A DNA stretch of 64,000 nucleotides, taken from Mucilaginibacter sp. GTDB taxonomy: Bacteria; Bacteroidota; Bacteroidia; Sphingobacteriales; Sphingobacteriaceae. A model generated the notes under the pieces. The model did not search any database, had not been told where the DNA came from, and saw only the letters and a list, made by a program, of their open reading frames with translations. A program made the position numbers and the translations under genes. Shown piece by piece: positions 8,869 to 17,371 of this stretch; position 1 is the first letter of the stretch; each line of letters opens with the position of its first letter. The DNA is taken from assembly GCA_028287895.1 (NCBI GenBank), contig JAQBOV010000029.1:1-64000 (forward strand). Direction: 5' to 3'.

Positions 8869-9768
8869 CTATTTACTGAGGTGATTATTTGAAAGATTAA
8901 AAAAATTAGCGGGTAGTCCCTTCACCCCCGTTTTACAGGAAAACAGACTACCGCTTCTGGGATATTTCATTAATTCCGAACTGGATAGTCCTGTTCTTGC
9001 GGTAGTAATAAAAAGTGTTGTTAAATCTTTCCCTCCGAAGGTACAAGAGGTAACATTTAAGGCAGGAATTGCTATATGAGCTAAATGTTCGCAGGTAACC
9101 GGATGATATCTGCCGATTCTTCCGCCACCCCAAAATGCAATCCAAAGCATTCCTTCGCTGTCTACACATAGGCCGTCAGGTGATTCCTCAGGGCCGATTT
9201 TCAGGATCGTTCTGCCGTTGCTTAATTTTCCTGAGCCTGCTTCAAAATCATATACACGAACTGTTCGTTCGAACGAGTCAATAAAATACATCGTTCGCCC
9301 GTCAGGAGACCAATCTAAACCATTTGCTATAGTTAATTGATCAAGCACTTTGGATATCGACAGATCTGCTGTAATGCGATAAAGAGAGCCCTGCTGGAAA
9401 AGGGTCCGAGTGCCCATCGTGCCAATCCAGAATCTGCCATTCAGATCGCATTTCCCATCATTGCAACGATTTTCCGGCAGATGGCTTTCCATTTGTGTTA
9501 ACGTTTCAATTTTTTTAGTTTCTGTATTAAATTGGGCCATTTCGCCGCGCAATGCGATCAGCAATATTTTATCATTTACAGGTACCAATGCACTAACAGG
9601 TTTATACGTCCTGGTGACTGATATATTTTTTTGAATAGGATCGTATGAATAAATTTGGCCTTGTTCGATATCCACCCAGTATAGTTTTTGCTGTGTGGGA
9701 TGCCATAGAGGCCCTTCACCTAATGCGCATTCAATGCCTATTTCTAGTTTTGCTTTTAAATTTTTCAA
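8869..9768 (-). CDS. SMP-30/gluconolactonase-family lactonase
   Basis: 299 residues, a six-bladed propeller of the SGL family that opens aldonolactones. Motifs: GEGPLWHP (metal Glu near residue 18), NRCNDGKCDLNGRFWIGTM, IANGLDWSPDGRTMYFID and SPDGLCVD, which together hold the divalent-metal ligands. No signal peptide, so cytoplasmic. Length is typical. Its neighbours are an SDR dehydrogenase upstream and the transporter downstream, which fits the hydrolysis of a lactone made by the dehydrogenase. Confidence 0.92.
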   Translation of the reverse strand: MKNLKAKLEIGIECALGEGPLWHPTQQKLYWVDIEQGQIYSYDPIQKNISVTRTYKPVSALVPVNDKILLIALRGEMAQFNTETKKIETLTQMESHLPENRCNDGKCDLNGRFWIGTMGTRTLFQQGSLYRITADLSISKVLDQLTIANGLDWSPDGRTMYFIDSFERTVRVYDFEAGSGKLSNGRTILKIGPEESPDGLCVDSEGMLWIAFWGGGRIGRYHPVTCEHLAHIAIPALNVTSCTFGGKDLTTLFITTARTGLSSSELMKYPRSGSLFSCKTGVKGLPANFFNLSNNHLSK

Positions 9769-9787
9769 TTTATCAGTTGCTCAAAAT

Positions 9788-10579
9788 TTATTTATCCTGC
9801 ATTAAAGCCGCCCGTCCGCCATCCATAAGATAAGTTGACCCCGAAATAAAGGCGGCAAAGTCACTCGCCAAAAAGGCACAAAAGGCCCCTACGTCTTCAA
9901 CTGTTCCCAATCGCTTAACCGGGTGTAGTTCGATGGTTCTTTTTCTTTCAGCTTCCGGATCAGGAAAAGAGTTGAACCAGGTGTCATTGCCGGCTGTTTG
10001 AATGAATCCTGGAGCCAATCCGACGGCCCGGATTGTTGGCCCCCATTCGATGGCCATGCTCCTAACTAGGCCTGTTAAAGCCGTTTTCGCAATGTTATAG
10101 GGAAAACACCCGGCAATTGTTGAAAAAGCATGATTTGAGGTCATAATGATAATAACGCCGTTTTTGCTCTTTTCAAGAAAGAGCTGTGAATACTTGCATA
10201 CCCTCCAGTGAGAAGTAATATTAAGGTCTATATTCTTTTGCCATTGTTCTTCGGTACTTCCTGCAACACCCTCAAAAATATTCTGCCCTGCATTTGAAAC
10301 AACGATGTCAAGTCCATTAAAAAAACTGGCGGCGGTTTTTACAAAACTTTCAAGTTCCTCAGCTTTTGTTACATCAACCTGCTGATAAAATGATCTTCCT
10401 CCCGCCCCCTCTACCTGTTGTTTAAAAATTAAAGCAGCGCTGCTGTCTTTTGGCTCTTTACCACATCCTGCAACATCGCATCCTGCCTTTGCAAGCATTG
10501 ACGCTACTCCAAGCCCTATTCCTGAGCTGACACCGGTAACCAGTGCGGTTTTACCCTTCAAATCAATAGTTAATCCCAT
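9788..10579 (-). CDS. SDR-family oxidoreductase, candidate aldose 1-dehydrogenase
   Basis: 263 residues, classical short-chain dehydrogenase. The cofactor motif TGVSSGIG is near residue 15, VSNAG near 90, and the catalytic set includes a Ser in IIMTSN and YNIAK. The C-terminus LMDGG is typical. Because lactonase, dehydratase, kinase and aldolase genes surround it, the most economical role is NAD(P)-dependent oxidation of a pyranose or furanose sugar to its lactone. An alternative is oxidation of a keto-deoxy acid. It starts 6 bases after the dehydratase stop. Confidence 0.88.
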   Translation of the reverse strand: MGLTIDLKGKTALVTGVSSGIGLGVASMLAKAGCDVAGCGKEPKDSSAALIFKQQVEGAGGRSFYQQVDVTKAEELESFVKTAASFFNGLDIVVSNAGQNIFEGVAGSTEEQWQKNIDLNITSHWRVCKYSQLFLEKSKNGVIIIMTSNHAFSTIAGCFPYNIAKTALTGLVRSMAIEWGPTIRAVGLAPGFIQTAGNDTWFNSFPDPEAERKRTIELHPVKRLGTVEDVGAFCAFLASDFAAFISGSTYLMDGGRAALMQDK

Positions 10580-10584
10580 TTCAC

Positions 10585-11751
10585 CTATATATAAAAGCCT
10601 TTTCTTTCTACCGTTAATCCCGGATGCTTTTCCATTTCTTCTTCAATGAGATCGACTCCGAGGCCGGGTCTGTCTGAAAGATGCAGGATACCGTTTACAA
10701 TCATTTCTGAGATGGGATAATTGATAACAGTATCCCGCCACGGTACATCGGTAAACATGAACTCCTGCCTGAAAAAGTTGGGAACCGATGCGCAGACGTG
10801 CGCACTGGCTATCGTGGAGAGTGGCCCATTCGGATTATGAGGGGCTAACAAAACATTATAGGCTTCCATCATAGTGGCCATTCTTTTCATTTCAGACGGC
10901 CCACCACATCGGGTAATATCCGGCATAATGATATCACAAACATTTTTCTCCAATAGCTCACGAATACCGTGACGCGTATAATGTCTTTCGCCAACGCAAA
11001 TAGATACATTGGAAGGAATCCGTTCACGCATTGCTCTTAACGTATCAGCACTTTCCGGCCCTGCAGGCTCTTCATACCAGGTTATATCAAGCTCAGATAA
11101 ACGCTGCGCCATTTTCACGGCCACCCGGTAATTAAGCATCGCATGCGTTTCGATCATGATATCAAAGTCAGGTCCGACTGCATTTCGTACTGCTTTGCTT
11201 ACCTCAAATGCCAGATCCTGTTGCTCTACAGTAAGGGTTAAATTGGAAGATAAATCTTCTCCGTATAAATAATTTACATGTGCGAAAGGGTCAAATTTTA
11301 ATCCTGTAAATCCGGCCTCCTTTACCTTTACCGCTTGCTCAGCATAATCCTCCGCGGTATGCCCCCCGCCTGTAAACCAATAGTTAGCATATAAAAGGAT
11401 TTCCTTACGAAAAGCCCCTCCAAGCAGTTCATAACAGGGGACTCCCAGCATCTTACCTTTCAGGTCAAGAAGGGCCATATCAATCCCGCTTATGGCGCAC
11501 ATACTGGCTCCATAAGGGCCAACCCAGTTTAAATCCCTGTATAACTTGGTCCATATAAAATCAATACGCCTGGGGTCCATTCCTATAATCCTTTCTCCAA
11601 CATGCTTTGCGGCATGATATACTATAGGACTGCCCGGCCAATTGGTAGCTTCGCCAACACCCGTATGACCGGTGTCTGTATAAATTTTTATTAATGTCCA
11701 ATTGTATTTAATTCCTTCAACAAGCCAAACTTTAACTTCAGTTATTTTCAT
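10585..11751 (-). CDS. Enolase-superfamily sugar-acid dehydratase (galactonate dehydratase-like)
   Basis: 388 residues from the ATG at 11751 (MKITEVKVW); the tracked ORF adds 19 residues (MPGNGKCQGS...) that look non-family. Mandelate racemase/muconate-type N-terminal cap, then a barrel with GLKFDPFAH, a metal ligand in IETHAML, EEPAGP, GERHYTR, PDITRCGG, and LAPHNPNGP near the C-terminus. These place it with galactonate/mannonate/altronate dehydratases, which make 2-keto-3-deoxy acids in the cytoplasm. Substrate specificity cannot be read reliably; the other genes suggest galactonate or a related acid. Confidence 0.88.
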   Translation of the reverse strand: MKITEVKVWLVEGIKYNWTLIKIYTDTGHTGVGEATNWPGSPIVYHAAKHVGERIIGMDPRRIDFIWTKLYRDLNWVGPYGASMCAISGIDMALLDLKGKMLGVPCYELLGGAFRKEILLYANYWFTGGGHTAEDYAEQAVKVKEAGFTGLKFDPFAHVNYLYGEDLSSNLTLTVEQQDLAFEVSKAVRNAVGPDFDIMIETHAMLNYRVAVKMAQRLSELDITWYEEPAGPESADTLRAMRERIPSNVSICVGERHYTRHGIRELLEKNVCDIIMPDITRCGGPSEMKRMATMMEAYNVLLAPHNPNGPLSTIASAHVCASVPNFFRQEFMFTDVPWRDTVINYPISEMIVNGILHLSDRPGLGVDLIEEEMEKHPGLTVERKGFYI

Positions 11752-11969
11752 ATGTTTTAGATTATTATTCCAACAAAAGCTGCCCTGGCACTTACCGTTT
11801 CCCGGCATGGTTTTCGTCCAAAATACCTATTTGCTTCAATTCATGCCATTCCAGACAATTACAGGTGTAAACAGCGCAATACCCATTAGATATGGCCCGC
11901 GGCTTATCATTCGTATTGAGCGGGCCATACAATATTACCCTGTCCTGATGTGAGAAGAGCTGTTTCAGA

Positions 11970-12704
11970 TTACAGAATTCCATATTTTTCAAAAGCTTCT
12001 TTGACGCTCATGCCGTTAAATATAGCTTTCTGTACCGTTTTTTCTCCTCTGGCTTTTTCTACGGCTCTGATAAACACTTCTTCTTCAATTGCTTTTGGAA
12101 CTACACATACCCCATCAATATCACCAATGATGATGTCTCCCGGATTAATACGAACACCGTTAATTTCCAGTGGCACCCTGAAATCAATAACCTTTCCCCG
12201 TGGACCCTGGTCCTGTGCATAACCTCCGTAGGAGAAGGTTGGGAAATCAAGGTCCAGTATGCCGGTGGTATCTCTTGAATACCCGTTTATTACTGCCCCG
12301 CCTGCCCCTAACTGCATAGCGCGTGTGCTCATCAGCTCACCCCACAAAGCATACGTAAATGAGGATCCTGTACAAATGTATATTTCATTTTTTTTCAGAT
12401 CATCTAACGCTTCGATCATCAAACCAAAGGGCTTTCTCATGATTGGATTTGCAGAATCTGGTGATAGTTCTTCAAATGTATCTGCTTCAAGAACTGTCAT
12501 TGCCCGGCCAACCAAAAACATTGATTTGCGAAGAGGCTGTATTTGAGGAGGCAGAAACTGGTGAAGGTATCCCATTTTATCCATAACATCCCCAACTACA
12601 GCGGTATAAAGTTCATTTTTAATAATAGAAAAAAGCTCGTCATCGTTCTCCCACTTGTCTTTTTGTATATTGTATGGCTCTTCATGATTCATTTTAATGC
12701 TCAT
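11970..12704 (-). CDS. RraA-like protein (HMG/CHA aldolase family)
   Basis: 244 residues with the RraA/demethylmenaquinone-methyltransferase-like fold. It shows AVVGDVMDKMG, GRAMTV, then GELMSTRAMQLGAGGAVINGYSRD, which carries the conserved Gly-rich site with GY.RD, then NPGDIIIGDIDGVCVVP. Proteins of this fold include RNase E inhibitors but also pyruvate aldolases acting on 4-hydroxy-4-methyl-2-oxoglutarate-type acids and sugar-acid enzymes. In this locus a catabolic aldolase or lyase role is more likely than RNase regulation. A second start six codons inside (MNHEEPY) is possible. About 220 bases separate it from the dehydratase. Confidence 0.85.
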   Translation of the reverse strand: MSIKMNHEEPYNIQKDKWENDDELFSIIKNELYTAVVGDVMDKMGYLHQFLPPQIQPLRKSMFLVGRAMTVLEADTFEELSPDSANPIMRKPFGLMIEALDDLKKNEIYICTGSSFTYALWGELMSTRAMQLGAGGAVINGYSRDTTGILDLDFPTFSYGGYAQDQGPRGKVIDFRVPLEINGVRINPGDIIIGDIDGVCVVPKAIEEEVFIRAVEKARGEKTVQKAIFNGMSVKEAFEKYGIL

Positions 12705-12795
12705 TTGTTATATTTTTCTTCCGTCTTAATTGTTTTGCTATCGTCCTTAAACTGCGTGCTCTGTTCCGGCGCTATAGCCCCGGTGATCATTGCAA

Positions 12796-15684
12796 CTATT
12801 TTTTAAACCGTAATGATATTATTCCCGTTTGTGGCCGAACCGGAATATGTTTGCTGTAATCTCCCCAGCCAATTTCCGGATAATCCCAGGATGTATTTAC
12901 ATACAAAGTGAGTTCGCCTGCTATGTTTTTGTTAACCCGGCAGGCTGTGTTTGCTTTCGGTGAGAGTACTTCCATCATGCTACCTGCAGATGTAAACAAC
13001 TGATAGCTGTTGATATTTTCTTTCATCGACTTGGCTACATTGGTAAGAGGCTGACTGGAATTAGTCCCCGAAACACCAAAATAATAAAAATTCCTATCAT
13101 CAAACTGCCACTCGTTTTTTGGATGTTTACGATAATCTTTCGTCGAATTGGTTTTGTAAAGGGCAACACTTCCTTCAGGAGCGCCGAAATCGCCTTTTGG
13201 ATAATAGCTCCAATACGATTCGCGATTCCATAATAGCCGATCATATGACCCGGGAAGGGTAAATTTTACGCCCGATTCTTTCAACAGTTTGCCTGGTAAA
13301 TGATCTGCCTGGTAGTTAACGGCCATATCCCCGTTTCCATTAATTCGAACTATAAATTCAACGGTAATGTCTTTGCTTTGTCCCGATATATGAATAGTAG
13401 CATAACCCTGTTCGGACGTATAATTAATCTGGCCGAGCTTCCAGTCAGCCCCAGGATTGGCTTCCGTTGCAGCAAAATTCAAATACGGACCGGCGTGAAT
13501 GATAATCTCCCCGTTAAATTTGGCGTCATTCAAAAGACCATTTTTCTTATTAAATGGGTAATGAAAATTTCTTCCCTGCACTACTATAGAATCTGCCGTT
13601 TCCTTAACATCTACCTGACCCTCCGGAACGAAGGCGTCTGCCGGAGTTGCTTTTTTACCCAGGGTTAAATCATATTCATCTATTAGAATGTTATTTCGGC
13701 TAAAGCTTACCTGAATGATGTCGCCGTTGCTCCAATTTTGAACGGGCAGGGTAAGCAAACCTTTGGTATGCGGTGCAATCGCCGGACACGTTAAGGTCCC
13801 CGTTTTTCCTTTATAATTAAAAGTCAATTTAACTTCATCAAGTAAGGTGTGATCGAACCGGTTGTATACAGGTACCTGCAACGGGTGGCCGGATGTGAAA
13901 TCCTCAATATTTGTTTCAAGTAATCGGACGGGGGAGTAAGCCTTACGGGTGCTCCAAAATTCAGGCTTTTTTCGCCTCCAGGTATCGACAATGCCCCATT
14001 CACCATATCCGACTGTGGTATCCGGAAGCATAAATGTTTCATCAATCATTCCCCAGATAGCGCCACCGAGGCCGCCTTTTGCTTCAAAGGCTCCCTGCCA
14101 CATCAAATCAAGTGACTTGCCCCAAAACTCACGAATATTAGGGTCCTCGCGAAGTATATCATTGACATAACAGGGAACATGCGCCCATTCATCAAATAAA
14201 ACAGGCATGGTATAATTATTAAAATCCGTTATGTCTAAACCATACTGCTTCAGATTACCGGTATATTCCGGATAATGCATACTTAATAAATCATAAGCTT
14301 TTTGCCCGGCAGGAACGATTCCGGGATAACTGAAAATAACAGGACGGGTCTTGTCATTCTGCTTCAGCCAATCATATGACTTTTGAAAGTTGATGCCATA
14401 TTTACTTTCATTACCAATAGACCAAATAATTACAGAAGGTTCGTTACGTAACGTGGAAGCCATCTCTTCCAATTGAGACATATAATTTTTGGTATAGGCT
14501 TCTGAGCTTTCTGTTGAAGTAACACCATTATATTCCGATGTTCTATTCGTATTTACAAAACATACCGCGGATTCCGATTCTAAATAAATCCCCATTTCAT
14601 TGCAATATTCAACAAAACGTTGTGTAGGTGGATAATGGGAAGTACGTATGAAATTAATATTCGCCTGTTTGGCTATCTCTGCATCCAGCTTATCATATTC
14701 ATCCGTTGCCATACGACCCAAGAGGGGATTGATGTCATGGCGGCAAGCGCCCCGAAGTTTTACCGGCTGGCCATTTACCAGCAACCGATTGCCATTGATT
14801 ACAACTTTTCTAAATCCTATTCGCTGGCTGTATGCATATTGCTTTCGATCACCGACCCAAACCTCCGTTGTAAGGGTATAAAGATTCGGATGCTCTGAAT
14901 CCCATTTTAACGGCTTGTCAATTTCAAATCTGGTTTCCTTTCGCGGATTATTTTTCGTTAATTCAAGATTGTTATTATCCAGTACCACAAGCTTCCCGTT
15001 CGGATCCGTTAAGGAAAATTTAACGTTCGCTTTATCTTTTATGCTTCCGAAAACCTTGAAACTCAGACTGGCATTGGTGTAGTCAGCGTCAAAATCAGTT
15101 TCAACGCTCACATTGTTAATCCTGTCCTCGGGAAGTGCATATAAGGAAACATCCCTCAATATACCTCCTATACAATGTTTGGCATAGCCGGATTCATAGG
15201 AAATATCATCTTTCTTATCAGTTACTTCTAAGGTTACCGTACAATTTTTACCGGCTGTAACTGCATTAGTAATGTCGCTTTCCCATCGGGTAAAACCGCC
15301 CTGGTGATCTCTTAAATATTTGCCATTAATCCACAAGCGGGCATAACTGTATACCCCATCAAATCGAATAATTACTCGTTTACCACGGAAATCGGAAGGA
15401 ATTTTAATGACCCTTTTGTAAAGCATGGGTTCATCAAATTTAACCGCAAAACCCTGCATTGCAGGCTCGCCAGGAATCTGAATAGCCTTCCAGTCAGCCG
15501 CATTCGCTTTATTTTCTGGAGAGCCCGCGGTCTCCTGAAAATTAAATTTCCAGATTCCATTGAGAGATAGGACTGGGTGTCTGACGCCTTGCACCTTTAA
15601 TGTGTTGATATCCTGTGCCTGAACCAGGCAAATGGATAGCAGAAAAGCGATAAATGAAAATGTATAAAATTTAGATTGAAGCAT
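12796..15684 (-). CDS. Secreted GH2 glycosidase, beta-galactosidase-like
   Basis: 962 residues with a cleavable signal peptide (MLQSKFYTFSFIAFLLSICLVQAQ). Order: jelly-roll sugar-binding domain (about 30-185), Ig-like domain (190-290), TIM barrel (290-600), Ig-like and a LacZ-like C-terminal beta domain (690-930). The barrel shows RGACRHDINPLLGR and RTSHYPP, the acid/base Glu in WSIGNES (about 426), and a nucleophile Glu in PVLFDEW (about 499). Retaining GH2 enzymes cleave beta-galactosides, beta-glucuronides or beta-mannosides; the LacZ-like motifs and C-terminal domain favour beta-galactoside. It follows SusCD, so would act in the periplasm on imported oligosaccharides. Confidence 0.92.
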   Translation of the reverse strand: MLQSKFYTFSFIAFLLSICLVQAQDINTLKVQGVRHPVLSLNGIWKFNFQETAGSPENKANAADWKAIQIPGEPAMQGFAVKFDEPMLYKRVIKIPSDFRGKRVIIRFDGVYSYARLWINGKYLRDHQGGFTRWESDITNAVTAGKNCTVTLEVTDKKDDISYESGYAKHCIGGILRDVSLYALPEDRINNVSVETDFDADYTNASLSFKVFGSIKDKANVKFSLTDPNGKLVVLDNNNLELTKNNPRKETRFEIDKPLKWDSEHPNLYTLTTEVWVGDRKQYAYSQRIGFRKVVINGNRLLVNGQPVKLRGACRHDINPLLGRMATDEYDKLDAEIAKQANINFIRTSHYPPTQRFVEYCNEMGIYLESESAVCFVNTNRTSEYNGVTSTESSEAYTKNYMSQLEEMASTLRNEPSVIIWSIGNESKYGINFQKSYDWLKQNDKTRPVIFSYPGIVPAGQKAYDLLSMHYPEYTGNLKQYGLDITDFNNYTMPVLFDEWAHVPCYVNDILREDPNIREFWGKSLDLMWQGAFEAKGGLGGAIWGMIDETFMLPDTTVGYGEWGIVDTWRRKKPEFWSTRKAYSPVRLLETNIEDFTSGHPLQVPVYNRFDHTLLDEVKLTFNYKGKTGTLTCPAIAPHTKGLLTLPVQNWSNGDIIQVSFSRNNILIDEYDLTLGKKATPADAFVPEGQVDVKETADSIVVQGRNFHYPFNKKNGLLNDAKFNGEIIIHAGPYLNFAATEANPGADWKLGQINYTSEQGYATIHISGQSKDITVEFIVRINGNGDMAVNYQADHLPGKLLKESGVKFTLPGSYDRLLWNRESYWSYYPKGDFGAPEGSVALYKTNSTKDYRKHPKNEWQFDDRNFYYFGVSGTNSSQPLTNVAKSMKENINSYQLFTSAGSMMEVLSPKANTACRVNKNIAGELTLYVNTSWDYPEIGWGDYSKHIPVRPQTGIISLRFKK

Positions 15685-15765
15685 AATTTGATCGAATGTT
15701 AAAATGAATACGTTGCCTGAATTAATTAAATAAGCGAAAATTTAAGCCGCTAGCGCTGGTTGCCA

Positions 15766-17361
15766 TTAATACCCTGGATTCTGTGTCATCGCGGGATTAG
15801 AATCCATTTCTGATTGCGGAATAGGTAATAAGTAGTTCCTGACCGGATTGAATTGCCTGTCTTCTAACTTGATATATCCGGCTGCCCAGGTTACTTGTCC
15901 TGAAACGGGATCAACTGTTCCCTCCCGGCTGCCATATAACGGGCCTGGCAAAACACTGGGTCCTAAATCCCATCTTTTAACATCGAAGAACCTCAGGCCT
16001 TCAAAAGCGAGTTCTACACGACGCTCGCGGCGGACTAAATCCATCGTGAGCTGCATTCCGGGAGGATTTGTCTGACCGGCGCGCGTTCTCAAATCTTGAA
16101 TATACTGGAGTCCCAGACCTGTGTTTTGCCCGGTCGCAACAGCACACTCAGCAAATGTTAAATACATTTCTGCCAAACGGATAACCATTATATTTCCGTC
16201 ATTATTATTCATATCCTGCAGTGACATGGGCTTAACATATTTTTTTACATTTTGCCCTCCTCTGGAAGCAGCAGCTTCTTCATGGTAATCCGGATTCTTG
16301 TTTCCATTAGGCAATAATTTGTCTAATGAATTATAATATCTACCGTTCCAAAACTGGCCGGGATATATGATTGTCATATCTAACCTTGGATCGCGATTAG
16401 CAAATGGCTTGTCAGGATTATAGCCCGAAGCAGGATCGGATATGAGTTTACCATTACTGCATTCATAAGCATCTACCATACTTTTTGAAGCACTAAGGGC
16501 GGACCAACCTAAATCCAATGCAGGGAGGCTGAGTTGAGGAAGCATATTTTGGTAACCGTCCTTTAAATATTCAATTTCCAATATTGATTCTCTGTTATTT
16601 AGTTTATTTTCCGGTAAAAACAAATCTCTGTAATTCGGATAGAGCTGATACACTGGCATATCAATTACAGCTTTTGAATCCTGCATCGCTTCAGTATATT
16701 TTCCCAGATATAATTCCAGTCTGGCTTTTAATGCCAATGCGGCCCCTTTTGTGATATGTCCGCCTGATTCGATATTATTTTGCACCGGAAGAATGGCACT
16801 GATTGCTGTTAGCTCATCTAAAATAAATTGCTGAACTTCCGCAGCTGCATTTCTTTTTAATTTTACATCTGACGTCACCAGCTCTTTTACCACCGGGATA
16901 TCGCCAAAAAACATCACCTTATTAAAATAATCATATGCCCTCAGAAAACGCACTTCCGCCTTATATACTTCTTTTTTATTTGCATCCATCTGCACGGTTG
17001 CTATTTTGGTAAGAAAATTATTGTATTTGCGAATCCGGGAATAAGTGAACCAATTACAAGCTCCCTTATCCGGCCAGCTGCTTTGCTGAAAATTAGCCGG
17101 TGTGATTTGACCATTCCCCTTTTGCTGGTAACCGTAATCGAATTGCTCATAGCCATTATCGCTCACTGCATCCAGAAAACAGATATTCATGTAGGTTTCC
17201 CAGGAATTATAGCAGCCGGCTAGTGCAAGGTTGGCATCTTCTTGGGTCTTCCAAAAAATGACATCCGAAAGTGAATTTTTAGGTATTACATTGAGGGCGT
17301 TTTTGTTGCAGGCGCTCAGTAACACAAGGAAAAATATAAATAAATTTTTTATGGGTTTCAT
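15766..17361 (-). CDS. SusD/RagB-family glycan-binding lipoprotein
   Basis: 531 residues. The lipoprotein signal ends in LLSAC, with Cys near residue 18. The body has the SusD layout: N-terminal TPR-like helices (EDANLALAGCYNSWE, EVRFLRAYDYFNKVMFFGDIPVV) and the C-terminal RagB segment ending LLPIPQSEMDSNPAMTQNPGY, which is diagnostic. It sits at the cell surface as the lid of the SusC transporter. Its start lies 10 bases after the SusC stop, so the pair is co-transcribed. Confidence 0.96.
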   Translation of the reverse strand: MKPIKNLFIFFLVLLSACNKNALNVIPKNSLSDVIFWKTQEDANLALAGCYNSWETYMNICFLDAVSDNGYEQFDYGYQQKGNGQITPANFQQSSWPDKGACNWFTYSRIRKYNNFLTKIATVQMDANKKEVYKAEVRFLRAYDYFNKVMFFGDIPVVKELVTSDVKLKRNAAAEVQQFILDELTAISAILPVQNNIESGGHITKGAALALKARLELYLGKYTEAMQDSKAVIDMPVYQLYPNYRDLFLPENKLNNRESILEIEYLKDGYQNMLPQLSLPALDLGWSALSASKSMVDAYECSNGKLISDPASGYNPDKPFANRDPRLDMTIIYPGQFWNGRYYNSLDKLLPNGNKNPDYHEEAAASRGGQNVKKYVKPMSLQDMNNNDGNIMVIRLAEMYLTFAECAVATGQNTGLGLQYIQDLRTRAGQTNPPGMQLTMDLVRRERRVELAFEGLRFFDVKRWDLGPSVLPGPLYGSREGTVDPVSGQVTWAAGYIKLEDRQFNPVRNYLLPIPQSEMDSNPAMTQNPGY

Positions 17362-17371
17362 TTTCTTATAA

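Noticed and set aside
11792-11992. 66-residue minus ORF between the RraA-like and dehydratase genes
   Set aside because: It overlaps the end of the RraA-like gene, runs into the dehydratase leader and has no family pattern or ribosome site; more likely chance.
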